Positions 1 to 12,600 of a stretch of DNA of 64,000 nucleotides are shown one piece after another. Origin of the DNA: Pyropia haitanensis (Eukaryota; Rhodophyta; Bangiophyceae; Bangiales; Bangiaceae); NCBI GenBank assembly GCA_008729055.1, contig SDUX01000078.1, positions 86,376-150,375 on the forward strand, written 5' to 3'. Each line of letters begins with the position of its first letter. Position 1 is the first letter of the stretch. A program made the position numbers and the translations under genes. A model generated the notes under the pieces. It searched no databases. It saw nothing but the letters and a program-made list of their open reading frames with translations, and was not told the origin of the DNA.

Positions 1-288
1 CGAGCGTTTTGTGGAGCGCCGGTTTCCACGTGTCAATTTTGTGGAATGGTTTTTGCCACGTGGGGGTCCCGACAGCCAGGTGTGACGGTCGGCGACAAAA
101 GTTCCGCCCTCACACCGTCCACGCCAGTGTGACGGGCGGAACGCGCAGGGGACAGTTTGGGTGGCGGGGCGCACTTTGTGGCCACTGTTGGACCACTTTC
201 TGGCGACTTTCACGTGAATTTTCTTTGCAGTTATGGAAAGTTCTTGCCCCCAATTGCCCATTTGTGTCCTAATTTGGCCCCCTTTTTG

Positions 289-361
289 CCCACTTTTTGC
301 CCACTTCTTACCCACTTCCTACCCACTTGTGCCCACTTTTGCCCACTTTTGCCCACTTTTG
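289..361 (-). repeat. CCCACTTTTG 10/11-mer run; G-quadruplex-capable on minus strand (first monomer)
   Basis: Seven successive units begin at 289, 300, 311, 322, 332, 342 and 352. The first three are 11 bp and the last four are 10 bp. On the minus strand the last four give GGG tracts separated by exactly 7 nt, meeting the usual G3N1-7 quadruplex rule; the others have 8-nt loops. The same block recurs in every intact monomer. Whether it folds in the cell is inference. Confidence 0.8.
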
Positions 362-487
362 CGTCTACAGCGATGCTGCACACGATCCGGCGGCCGAATT
401 GGCGCGCATCCTTCATTCCAGCCATAGATCCACCCGCTCGATGTCCGAGGTTCGACCCCCACGGTCGTGCATGCGGTGGTAGGCCGC
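361..487. repeat. Block A of the internal monomer duplication
   Basis: This 127-bp block aligns without gaps to block B at 533-659. I count about 19 mismatches, so about 85% identity. The conserved core is the string CCGGCGGCCGAATTGGC. The 172-bp offset is constant in all regular monomers, which suggests that the 689-bp unit grew from a smaller ancestral repeat. Confidence 0.85.
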
Positions 488-493
488 TTCTCA

Positions 494-533
494 CCCACTT
501 TTGCCCACTGTTGCCCACTTTTGCCCACTTTCG
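494..533 (-). repeat. Second CCCACTTTTG run, four 10-mers (first monomer)
   Basis: Four 10-bp units start at 494, 504, 514 and 524. On the minus strand they give four GGG tracts with 7-nt loops, so this is a second quadruplex-capable block in each monomer. The run lies directly between block A and block B. Confidence 0.8.
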
Positions 534-659
534 CGTGTACAGCAATGCAGCACGCGCTCCGGCGGCCGAATTGGCTTGCATGCTTTATTCCAGCCATACA
601 TCCGCCCGCTCGACGTCCGAGCTTCCACCCGCACCGTCGTGCATGGGGTGGTTGGCCGA
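533..659. repeat. Block B of the internal monomer duplication
   Basis: Gap-free partner of block A, offset by 172 bp. B-type sequence (CATGGGGTGGTTGGCC at its end) matters for the edge variants, because some right-edge monomers carry a B-like CATGGGGTGG in the A position. Confidence 0.85.
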
Positions 660-3600
660 CCCGTTCGTTGGCGCGTCCGTTGGATGCAACGAGCGTTTTG
701 TGGAGCGCCGGTTTCCACGTGTCAATTTTGTGGAATGGTTTTTGCCACGTGGGGGTCCCGACAGCCAGGTGTGACGGTCGGCGACAAAAGTTCCGCCCTC
801 ACACCGTCCACGCCAGTGTGACGGGCGGAACGCGCAGGGGACAGTTTGGGTGGCGGGGCGCACTTTGTGGCCACTGTTGGACCACTTTCTGGCGACTTTC
901 ACGTGAATTTTCTTTGCAGTTATGGAAAGTTCTTGCCCCCAATTGCCCATTTGTGTCCTAATTTGGCCCCCTTTTTGCCCACTTTTTGCCCACTTCTTAC
1001 CCACTTCCTACCCACTTGTGCCCACTTTTGCCCACTTTTGCCCACTTTTGCGTCTACAGCGATGCTGCACACGATCCGGCGGCCGAATTGGCGCGCATCC
1101 TTCATTCCAGCCATAGATCCACCCGCTCGATGTCCGAGGTTCGACCCCCACGGTCGTGCATGCGGTGGTAGGCCGCTTCTCACCCACTTTTGCCCACTGT
1201 TGCCCACTTTTGCCCACTTTCGCGTGTACAGCAATGCAGCACGCGCTCCGGCGGCCGAATTGGCTTGCATGCTTTATTCCAGCCATACATCCGCCCGCTC
1301 GACGTCCGAGCTTCCACCCGCACCGTCGTGCATGGGGTGGTTGGCCGACCCGTTCGTTGGCGCGTCCGTTGGATGCAACGAGCGTTTTGTGGAGCGCCGG
1401 TTTCCACGTGTCAATTTTGTGGAATGGTTTTTGCCACGTGGGGGTCCCGACAGCCAGGTGTGACGGTCGGCGACAAAAGTTCCGCCCTCACACCGTCCAC
1501 GCCAGTGTGACGGGCGGAACGCGCAGGGGACAGTTTGGGTGGCGGGGCGCACTTTGTGGCCACTGTTGGACCACTTTCTGGCGACTTTCACGTGAATTTT
1601 CTTTGCAGTTATGGAAAGTTCTTGCCCCCAATTGCCCATTTGTGTCCTAATTTGGCCCCCTTTTTGCCCACTTTTTGCCCACTTCTTACCCACTTCCTAC
1701 CCACTTGTGCCCACTTTTGCCCACTTTTGCCCACTTTTGCGTCTACAGCGATGCTGCACACGATCCGGCGGCCGAATTGGCGCGCATCCTTCATTCCAGC
1801 CATAGATCCACCCGCTCGATGTCCGAGGTTCGACCCCCACGGTCGTGCATGCGGTGGTAGGCCGCTTCTCACCCACTTTTGCCCACTGTTGCCCACTTTT
1901 GCCCACTTTCGCGTGTACAGCAATGCAGCACGCGCTCCGGCGGCCGAATTGGCTTGCATGCTTTATTCCAGCCATACATCCGCCCGCTCGACGTCCGAGC
2001 TTCCACCCGCACCGTCGTGCATGGGGTGGTTGGCCGACCCGTTCGTTGGCGCGTCCGTTGGATGCAACGAGCGTTTTGTGGAGCGCCGGTTTCCACGTGT
2101 CAATTTTGTGGAATGGTTTTTGCCACGTGGGGGTCCCGACAGCCAGGTGTGACGGTCGGCGACAAAAGTTCCGCCCTCACACCGTCCACGCCAGTGTGAC
2201 GGGCGGAACGCGCAGGGGACAGTTTGGGTGGCGGGGCGCACTTTGTGGCCACTGTTGGACCACTTTCTGGCGACTTTCACGTGAATTTTCTTTGCAGTTA
2301 TGGAAAGTTCTTGCCCCCAATTGCCCATTTGTGTCCTAATTTGGCCCCCTTTTTGCCCACTTTTTGCCCACTTCTTACCCACTTCCTACCCACTTGTGCC
2401 CACTTTTGCCCACTTTTGCCCACTTTTGCGTCTACAGCGATGCTGCACACGATCCGGCGGCCGAATTGGCGCGCATCCTTCATTCCAGCCATAGATCCAC
2501 CCGCTCGATGTCCGAGGTTCGACCCCCACGGTCGTGCATGCGGTGGTAGGCCGCTTCTCACCCACTTTTGCCCACTGTTGCCCACTTTTGCCCACTTTCG
2601 CGTGTACAGCAATGCAGCACGCGCTCCGGCGGCCGAATTGGCTTGCATGCTTTATTCCAGCCATACATCCGCCCGCTCGACGTCCGAGCTTCCACCCGCA
2701 CCGTCGTGCATGGGGTGGTTGGCCGACCCGTTCGTTGGCGCGTCCGTTGGATGCAACGAGCGTTTTGTGGAGCGCCGGTTTCCACGTGTCAATTTTGTGG
2801 AATGGTTTTTGCCACGTGGGGGTCCCGACAGCCAGGTGTGACGGTCGGCGACAAAAGTTCCGCCCTCACACCGTCCACGCCAGTGTGACGGGCGGAACGC
2901 GCAGGGGACAGTTTGGGTGGCGGGGCGCACTTTGTGGCCACTGTTGGACCACTTTCTGGCGACTTTCACGTGAATTTTCTTTGCAGTTATGGAAAGTTCT
3001 TGCCCCCAATTGCCCATTTGTGTCCTAATTTGGCCCCCTTTTTGCCCACTTTTTGCCCACTTCTTACCCACTTCCTACCCACTTGTGCCCACTTTTGCCC
3101 ACTTTTGCCCACTTTTGCGTCTACAGCGATGCTGCACACGATCCGGCGGCCGAATTGGCGCGCATCCTTCATTCCAGCCATAGATCCACCCGCTCGATGT
3201 CCGAGGTTCGACCCCCACGGTCGTGCATGCGGTGGTAGGCCGCTTCTCACCCACTTTTGCCCACTGTTGCCCACTTTTGCCCACTTTCGCGTGTACAGCA
3301 ATGCAGCACGCGCTCCGGCGGCCGAATTGGCTTGCATGCTTTATTCCAGCCATACATCCGCCCGCTCGACGTCCGAGCTTCCACCCGCACCGTCGTGCAT
3401 GGGGTGGTTGGCCGACCCGTTCGTTGGCGCGTCCGTTGGATGCAACGAGCGTTTTGTGGAGCGCCGGTTTCCACGTGTCAATTTTGTGGAATGGTTTTTG
3501 CCACGTGGGGGTCCCGACAGCCAGGTGTGACGGTCGGCGACAAAAGTTCCGCCCTCACACCGTCCACGCCAGTGTGACGGGCGGAACGCGCAGGGGACAG

Positions 3601-6600
3601 TTTGGGTGGCGGGGCGCACTTTGTGGCCACTGTTGGACCACTTTCTGGCGACTTTCACGTGAATTTTCTTTGCAGTTATGGAAAGTTCTTGCCCCCAATT
3701 GCCCATTTGTGTCCTAATTTGGCCCCCTTTTTGCCCACTTTTTGCCCACTTCTTACCCACTTCCTACCCACTTGTGCCCACTTTTGCCCACTTTTGCCCA
3801 CTTTTGCGTCTACAGCGATGCTGCACACGATCCGGCGGCCGAATTGGCGCGCATCCTTCATTCCAGCCATAGATCCACCCGCTCGATGTCCGAGGTTCGA
3901 CCCCCACGGTCGTGCATGCGGTGGTAGGCCGCTTCTCACCCACTTTTGCCCACTGTTGCCCACTTTTGCCCACTTTCGCGTGTACAGCAATGCAGCACGC
4001 GCTCCGGCGGCCGAATTGGCTTGCATGCTTTATTCCAGCCATACATCCGCCCGCTCGACGTCCGAGCTTCCACCCGCACCGTCGTGCATGGGGTGGTTGG
4101 CCGACCCGTTCGTTGGCGCGTCCGTTGGATGCAACGAGCGTTTTGTGGAGCGCCGGTTTCCACGTGTCAATTTTGTGGAATGGTTTTTGCCACGTGGGGG
4201 TCCCGACAGCCAGGTGTGACGGTCGGCGACAAAAGTTCCGCCCTCACACCGTCCACGCCAGTGTGACGGGCGGAACGCGCAGGGGACAGTTTGGGTGGCG
4301 GGGCGCACTTTGTGGCCACTGTTGGACCACTTTCTGGCGACTTTCACGTGAATTTTCTTTGCAGTTATGGAAAGTTCTTGCCCCCAATTGCCCATTTGTG
4401 TCCTAATTTGGCCCCCTTTTTGCCCACTTTTTGCCCACTTCTTACCCACTTCCTACCCACTTGTGCCCACTTTTGCCCACTTTTGCCCACTTTTGCGTCT
4501 ACAGCGATGCTGCACACGATCCGGCGGCCGAATTGGCGCGCATCCTTCATTCCAGCCATAGATCCACCCGCTCGATGTCCGAGGTTCGACCCCCACGGTC
4601 GTGCATGCGGTGGTAGGCCGCTTCTCACCCACTTTTGCCCACTGTTGCCCACTTTTGCCCACTTTCGCGTGTACAGCAATGCAGCACGCGCTCCGGCGGC
4701 CGAATTGGCTTGCATGCTTTATTCCAGCCATACATCCGCCCGCTCGACGTCCGAGCTTCCACCCGCACCGTCGTGCATGGGGTGGTTGGCCGACCCGTTC
4801 GTTGGCGCGTCCGTTGGATGCAACGAGCGTTTTGTGGAGCGCCGGTTTCCACGTGTCAATTTTGTGGAATGGTTTTTGCCACGTGGGGGTCCCGACAGCC
4901 AGGTGTGACGGTCGGCGACAAAAGTTCCGCCCTCACACCGTCCACGCCAGTGTGACGGGCGGAACGCGCAGGGGACAGTTTGGGTGGCGGGGCGCACTTT
5001 GTGGCCACTGTTGGACCACTTTCTGGCGACTTTCACGTGAATTTTCTTTGCAGTTATGGAAAGTTCTTGCCCCCAATTGCCCATTTGTGTCCTAATTTGG
5101 CCCCCTTTTTGCCCACTTTTTGCCCACTTCTTACCCACTTCCTACCCACTTGTGCCCACTTTTGCCCACTTTTGCCCACTTTTGCGTCTACAGCGATGCT
5201 GCACACGATCCGGCGGCCGAATTGGCGCGCATCCTTCATTCCAGCCATAGATCCACCCGCTCGATGTCCGAGGTTCGACCCCCACGGTCGTGCATGCGGT
5301 GGTAGGCCGCTTCTCACCCACTTTTGCCCACTGTTGCCCACTTTTGCCCACTTTCGCGTGTACAGCAATGCAGCACGCGCTCCGGCGGCCGAATTGGCTT
5401 GCATGCTTTATTCCAGCCATACATCCGCCCGCTCGACGTCCGAGCTTCCACCCGCACCGTCGTGCATGGGGTGGTTGGCCGACCCGTTCGTTGGCGCGTC
5501 CGTTGGATGCAACGAGCGTTTTGTGGAGCGCCGGTTTCCACGTGTCAATTTTGTGGAATGGTTTTTGCCACGTGGGGGTCCCGACAGCCAGGTGTGACGG
5601 TCGGCGACAAAAGTTCCGCCCTCACACCGTCCACGCCAGTGTGACGGGCGGAACGCGCAGGGGACAGTTTGGGTGGCGGGGCGCACTTTGTGGCCACTGT
5701 TGGACCACTTTCTGGCGACTTTCACGTGAATTTTCTTTGCAGTTATGGAAAGTTCTTGCCCCCAATTGCCCATTTGTGTCCTAATTTGGCCCCCTTTTTG
5801 CCCACTTTTTGCCCACTTCTTACCCACTTCCTACCCACTTGTGCCCACTTTTGCCCACTTTTGCCCACTTTTGCGTCTACAGCGATGCTGCACACGATCC
5901 GGCGGCCGAATTGGCGCGCATCCTTCATTCCAGCCATAGATCCACCCGCTCGATGTCCGAGGTTCGACCCCCACGGTCGTGCATGCGGTGGTAGGCCGCT
6001 TCTCACCCACTTTTGCCCACTGTTGCCCACTTTTGCCCACTTTCGCGTGTACAGCAATGCAGCACGCGCTCCGGCGGCCGAATTGGCTTGCATGCTTTAT
6101 TCCAGCCATACATCCGCCCGCTCGACGTCCGAGCTTCCACCCGCACCGTCGTGCATGGGGTGGTTGGCCGACCCGTTCGTTGGCGCGTCCGTTGGATGCA
6201 ACGAGCGTTTTGTGGAGCGCCGGTTTCCACGTGTCAATTTTGTGGAATGGTTTTTGCCACGTGGGGGTCCCGACAGCCAGGTGTGACGGTCGGCGACAAA
6301 AGTTCCGCCCTCACACCGTCCACGCCAGTGTGACGGGCGGAACGCGCAGGGGACAGTTTGGGTGGCGGGGCGCACTTTGTGGCCACTGTTGGACCACTTT
6401 CTGGCGACTTTCACGTGAATTTTCTTTGCAGTTATGGAAAGTTCTTGCCCCCAATTGCCCATTTGTGTCCTAATTTGGCCCCCTTTTTGCCCACTTTTTG
6501 CCCACTTCTTACCCACTTCCTACCCACTTGTGCCCACTTTTGCCCACTTTTGCCCACTTTTGCGTCTACAGCGATGCTGCACACGATCCGGCGGCCGAAT

Positions 6601-9600
6601 TGGCGCGCATCCTTCATTCCAGCCATAGATCCACCCGCTCGATGTCCGAGGTTCGACCCCCACGGTCGTGCATGCGGTGGTAGGCCGCTTCTCACCCACT
6701 TTTGCCCACTGTTGCCCACTTTTGCCCACTTTCGCGTGTACAGCAATGCAGCACGCGCTCCGGCGGCCGAATTGGCTTGCATGCTTTATTCCAGCCATAC
6801 ATCCGCCCGCTCGACGTCCGAGCTTCCACCCGCACCGTCGTGCATGGGGTGGTTGGCCGACCCGTTCGTTGGCGCGTCCGTTGGATGCAACGAGCGTTTT
6901 GTGGAGCGCCGGTTTCCACGTGTCAATTTTGTGGAATGGTTTTTGCCACGTGGGGGTCCCGACAGCCAGGTGTGACGGTCGGCGACAAAAGTTCCGCCCT
7001 CACACCGTCCACGCCAGTGTGACGGGCGGAACGCGCAGGGGACAGTTTGGGTGGCGGGGCGCACTTTGTGGCCACTGTTGGACCACTTTCTGGCGACTTT
7101 CACGTGAATTTTCTTTGCAGTTATGGAAAGTTCTTGCCCCCAATTGCCCATTTGTGTCCTAATTTGGCCCCCTTTTTGCCCACTTTTTGCCCACTTCTTA
7201 CCCACTTCCTACCCACTTGTGCCCACTTTTGCCCACTTTTGCCCACTTTTGCGTCTACAGCGATGCTGCACACGATCCGGCGGCCGAATTGGCGCGCATC
7301 CTTCATTCCAGCCATAGATCCACCCGCTCGATGTCCGAGGTTCGACCCCCACGGTCGTGCATGCGGTGGTAGGCCGCTTCTCACCCACTTTTGCCCACTG
7401 TTGCCCACTTTTGCCCACTTTCGCGTGTACAGCAATGCAGCACGCGCTCCGGCGGCCGAATTGGCTTGCATGCTTTATTCCAGCCATACATCCGCCCGCT
7501 CGACGTCCGAGCTTCCACCCGCACCGTCGTGCATGGGGTGGTTGGCCGACCCGTTCGTTGGCGCGTCCGTTGGATGCAACGAGCGTTTTGTGGAGCGCCG
7601 GTTTCCACGTGTCAATTTTGTGGAATGGTTTTTGCCACGTGGGGGTCCCGACAGCCAGGTGTGACGGTCGGCGACAAAAGTTCCGCCCTCACACCGTCCA
7701 CGCCAGTGTGACGGGCGGAACGCGCAGGGGACAGTTTGGGTGGCGGGGCGCACTTTGTGGCCACTGTTGGACCACTTTCTGGCGACTTTCACGTGAATTT
7801 TCTTTGCAGTTATGGAAAGTTCTTGCCCCCAATTGCCCATTTGTGTCCTAATTTGGCCCCCTTTTTGCCCACTTTTTGCCCACTTCTTACCCACTTCCTA
7901 CCCACTTGTGCCCACTTTTGCCCACTTTTGCCCACTTTTGCGTCTACAGCGATGCTGCACACGATCCGGCGGCCGAATTGGCGCGCATCCTTCATTCCAG
8001 CCATAGATCCACCCGCTCGATGTCCGAGGTTCGACCCCCACGGTCGTGCATGCGGTGGTAGGCCGCTTCTCACCCACTTTTGCCCACTGTTGCCCACTTT
8101 TGCCCACTTTCGCGTGTACAGCAATGCAGCACGCGCTCCGGCGGCCGAATTGGCTTGCATGCTTTATTCCAGCCATACATCCGCCCGCTCGACGTCCGAG
8201 CTTCCACCCGCACCGTCGTGCATGGGGTGGTTGGCCGACCCGTTCGTTGGCGCGTCCGTTGGATGCAACGAGCGTTTTGTGGAGCGCCGGTTTCCACGTG
8301 TCAATTTTGTGGAATGGTTTTTGCCACGTGGGGGTCCCGACAGCCAGGTGTGACGGTCGGCGACAAAAGTTCCGCCCTCACACCGTCCACGCCAGTGTGA
8401 CGGGCGGAACGCGCAGGGGACAGTTTGGGTGGCGGGGCGCACTTTGTGGCCACTGTTGGACCACTTTCTGGCGACTTTCACGTGAATTTTCTTTGCAGTT
8501 ATGGAAAGTTCTTGCCCCCAATTGCCCATTTGTGTCCTAATTTGGCCCCCTTTTTGCCCACTTTTTGCCCACTTCTTACCCACTTCCTACCCACTTGTGC
8601 CCACTTTTGCCCACTTTTGCCCACTTTTGCGTCTACAGCGATGCTGCACACGATCCGGCGGCCGAATTGGCGCGCATCCTTCATTCCAGCCATAGATCCA
8701 CCCGCTCGATGTCCGAGGTTCGACCCCCACGGTCGTGCATGCGGTGGTAGGCCGCTTCTCACCCACTTTTGCCCACTGTTGCCCACTTTTGCCCACTTTC
8801 GCGTGTACAGCAATGCAGCACGCGCTCCGGCGGCCGAATTGGCTTGCATGCTTTATTCCAGCCATACATCCGCCCGCTCGACGTCCGAGCTTCCACCCGC
8901 ACCGTCGTGCATGGGGTGGTTGGCCGACCCGTTCGTTGGCGCGTCCGTTGGATGCAACGAGCGTTTTGTGGAGCGCCGGTTTCCACGTGTCAATTTTGTG
9001 GAATGGTTTTTGCCACGTGGGGGTCCCGACAGCCAGGTGTGACGGTCGGCGACAAAAGTTCCGCCCTCACACCGTCCACGCCAGTGTGACGGGCGGAACG
9101 CGCAGGGGACAGTTTGGGTGGCGGGGCGCACTTTGTGGCCACTGTTGGACCACTTTCTGGCGACTTTCACGTGAATTTTCTTTGCAGTTATGGAAAGTTC
9201 TTGCCCCCAATTGCCCATTTGTGTCCTAATTTGGCCCCCTTTTTGCCCACTTTTTGCCCACTTCTTACCCACTTCCTACCCACTTGTGCCCACTTTTGCC
9301 CACTTTTGCCCACTTTTGCGTCTACAGCGATGCTGCACACGATCCGGCGGCCGAATTGGCGCGCATCCTTCATTCCAGCCATAGATCCACCCGCTCGATG
9401 TCCGAGGTTCGACCCCCACGGTCGTGCATGCGGTGGTAGGCCGCTTCTCACCCACTTTTGCCCACTGTTGCCCACTTTTGCCCACTTTCGCGTGTACAGC
9501 AATGCAGCACGCGCTCCGGCGGCCGAATTGGCTTGCATGCTTTATTCCAGCCATACATCCGCCCGCTCGACGTCCGAGCTTCCACCCGCACCGTCGTGCA

Positions 9601-12600
9601 TGGGGTGGTTGGCCGACCCGTTCGTTGGCGCGTCCGTTGGATGCAACGAGCGTTTTGTGGAGCGCCGGTTTCCACGTGTCAATTTTGTGGAATGGTTTTT
9701 GCCACGTGGGGGTCCCGACAGCCAGGTGTGACGGTCGGCGACAAAAGTTCCGCCCTCACACCGTCCACGCCAGTGTGACGGGCGGAACGCGCAGGGGACA
9801 GTTTGGGTGGCGGGGCGCACTTTGTGGCCACTGTTGGACCACTTTCTGGCGACTTTCACGTGAATTTTCTTTGCAGTTATGGAAAGTTCTTGCCCCCAAT
9901 TGCCCATTTGTGTCCTAATTTGGCCCCCTTTTTGCCCACTTTTTGCCCACTTCTTACCCACTTCCTACCCACTTGTGCCCACTTTTGCCCACTTTTGCCC
10001 ACTTTTGCGTCTACAGCGATGCTGCACACGATCCGGCGGCCGAATTGGCGCGCATCCTTCATTCCAGCCATAGATCCACCCGCTCGATGTCCGAGGTTCG
10101 ACCCCCACGGTCGTGCATGCGGTGGTAGGCCGCTTCTCACCCACTTTTGCCCACTGTTGCCCACTTTTGCCCACTTTCGCGTGTACAGCAATGCAGCACG
10201 CGCTCCGGCGGCCGAATTGGCTTGCATGCTTTATTCCAGCCATACATCCGCCCGCTCGACGTCCGAGCTTCCACCCGCACCGTCGTGCATGGGGTGGTTG
10301 GCCGACCCGTTCGTTGGCGCGTCCGTTGGATGCAACGAGCGTTTTGTGGAGCGCCGGTTTCCACGTGTCAATTTTGTGGAATGGTTTTTGCCACGTGGGG
10401 GTCCCGACAGCCAGGTGTGACGGTCGGCGACAAAAGTTCCGCCCTCACACCGTCCACGCCAGTGTGACGGGCGGAACGCGCAGGGGACAGTTTGGGTGGC
10501 GGGGCGCACTTTGTGGCCACTGTTGGACCACTTTCTGGCGACTTTCACGTGAATTTTCTTTGCAGTTATGGAAAGTTCTTGCCCCCAATTGCCCATTTGT
10601 GTCCTAATTTGGCCCCCTTTTTGCCCACTTTTTGCCCACTTCTTACCCACTTCCTACCCACTTGTGCCCACTTTTGCCCACTTTTGCCCACTTTTGCGTC
10701 TACAGCGATGCTGCACACGATCCGGCGGCCGAATTGGCGCGCATCCTTCATTCCAGCCATAGATCCACCCGCTCGATGTCCGAGGTTCGACCCCCACGGT
10801 CGTGCATGCGGTGGTAGGCCGCTTCTCACCCACTTTTGCCCACTGTTGCCCACTTTTGCCCACTTTCGCGTGTACAGCAATGCAGCACGCGCTCCGGCGG
10901 CCGAATTGGCTTGCATGCTTTATTCCAGCCATACATCCGCCCGCTCGACGTCCGAGCTTCCACCCGCACCGTCGTGCATGGGGTGGTTGGCCGACCCGTT
11001 CGTTGGCGCGTCCGTTGGATGCAACGAGCGTTTTGTGGAGCGCCGGTTTCCACGTGTCAATTTTGTGGAATGGTTTTTGCCACGTGGGGGTCCCGACAGC
11101 CAGGTGTGACGGTCGGCGACAAAAGTTCCGCCCTCACACCGTCCACGCCAGTGTGACGGGCGGAACGCGCAGGGGACAGTTTGGGTGGCGGGGCGCACTT
11201 TGTGGCCACTGTTGGACCACTTTCTGGCGACTTTCACGTGAATTTTCTTTGCAGTTATGGAAAGTTCTTGCCCCCAATTGCCCATTTGTGTCCTAATTTG
11301 GCCCCCTTTTTGCCCACTTTTTGCCCACTTCTTACCCACTTCCTACCCACTTGTGCCCACTTTTGCCCACTTTTGCCCACTTTTGCGTCTACAGCGATGC
11401 TGCACACGATCCGGCGGCCGAATTGGCGCGCATCCTTCATTCCAGCCATAGATCCACCCGCTCGATGTCCGAGGTTCGACCCCCACGGTCGTGCATGCGG
11501 TGGTAGGCCGCTTCTCACCCACTTTTGCCCACTGTTGCCCACTTTTGCCCACTTTCGCGTGTACAGCAATGCAGCACGCGCTCCGGCGGCCGAATTGGCT
11601 TGCATGCTTTATTCCAGCCATACATCCGCCCGCTCGACGTCCGAGCTTCCACCCGCACCGTCGTGCATGGGGTGGTTGGCCGACCCGTTCGTTGGCGCGT
11701 CCGTTGGATGCAACGAGCGTTTTGTGGAGCGCCGGTTTCCACGTGTCAATTTTGTGGAATGGTTTTTGCCACGTGGGGGTCCCGACAGCCAGGTGTGACG
11801 GTCGGCGACAAAAGTTCCGCCCTCACACCGTCCACGCCAGTGTGACGGGCGGAACGCGCAGGGGACAGTTTGGGTGGCGGGGCGCACTTTGTGGCCACTG
11901 TTGGACCACTTTCTGGCGACTTTCACGTGAATTTTCTTTGCAGTTATGGAAAGTTCTTGCCCCCAATTGCCCATTTGTGTCCTAATTTGGCCCCCTTTTT
12001 GCCCACTTTTTGCCCACTTCTTACCCACTTCCTACCCACTTGTGCCCACTTTTGCCCACTTTTGCCCACTTTTGCGTCTACAGCGATGCTGCACACGATC
12101 CGGCGGCCGAATTGGCGCGCATCCTTCATTCCAGCCATAGATCCACCCGCTCGATGTCCGAGGTTCGACCCCCACGGTCGTGCATGCGGTGGTAGGCCGC
12201 TTCTCACCCACTTTTGCCCACTGTTGCCCACTTTTGCCCACTTTCGCGTGTACAGCAATGCAGCACGCGCTCCGGCGGCCGAATTGGCTTGCATGCTTTA
12301 TTCCAGCCATACATCCGCCCGCTCGACGTCCGAGCTTCCACCCGCACCGTCGTGCATGGGGTGGTTGGCCGACCCGTTCGTTGGCGCGTCCGTTGGATGC
12401 AACGAGCGTTTTGTGGAGCGCCGGTTTCCACGTGTCAATTTTGTGGAATGGTTTTTGCCACGTGGGGGTCCCGACAGCCAGGTGTGACGGTCGGCGACAA
12501 AAGTTCCGCCCTCACACCGTCCACGCCAGTGTGACGGGCGGAACGCGCAGGGGACAGTTTGGGTGGCGGGGCGCACTTTGTGGCCACTGTTGGACCACTT

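Larger units (their letters stand above)
157..845. repeat. Representative 689-bp satellite monomer
   Basis: One full period from anchor to anchor. In order it holds a GC-rich stretch, a pyrimidine-rich CTTTGCAG segment near 220-230, a C-rich run of 10/11-bp CCCACTTnTn repeats (289-361), block A (361-487), a second short run of 10-mers (494-533), block B (533-659), and a segment with two CCACGTG E-box-like palindromes near 715 and 745. A 6-bp inverted repeat (TTCCAC/GTGGAA, 11-nt loop) surrounds the first of these. No coding function is supported: the longest open frame (205 codons) starts only at TTG, is Pro/His/Cys-rich, and is overlapped by open frames on both strands. Confidence 0.9.

Noticed and set aside
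289..533. CRISPR-like array or telomere repeat in the CCCACTTTTG blocks
   Set aside because: Units are 10-11 bp in direct contact without spacers, and the motif differs from TTTAGGG/TTTTAGGG-type telomeres. The setting is a eukaryotic satellite.
1..689. rDNA or 5S spacer repeat
   Set aside because: No rRNA-like sequence or internal Pol III control region is recognisable in the 689-bp unit.
651..700. CENP-B box in the monomer (CGTTCGTTGGCGCG)
   Set aside because: TTCGTTGG matches the start of the box, but the required A and CGGG positions are not met on either strand.
157..774. 205-codon open frame recurring in every satellite monomer, with shorter frames on both strands, as a repeated gene
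   Set aside because: It starts at TTG, is Pro/His/Cys-rich, and shows no domain. Several frames are open at once on both strands, and its length simply follows the monomer, so it is a by-product of stop-poor repeat DNA.
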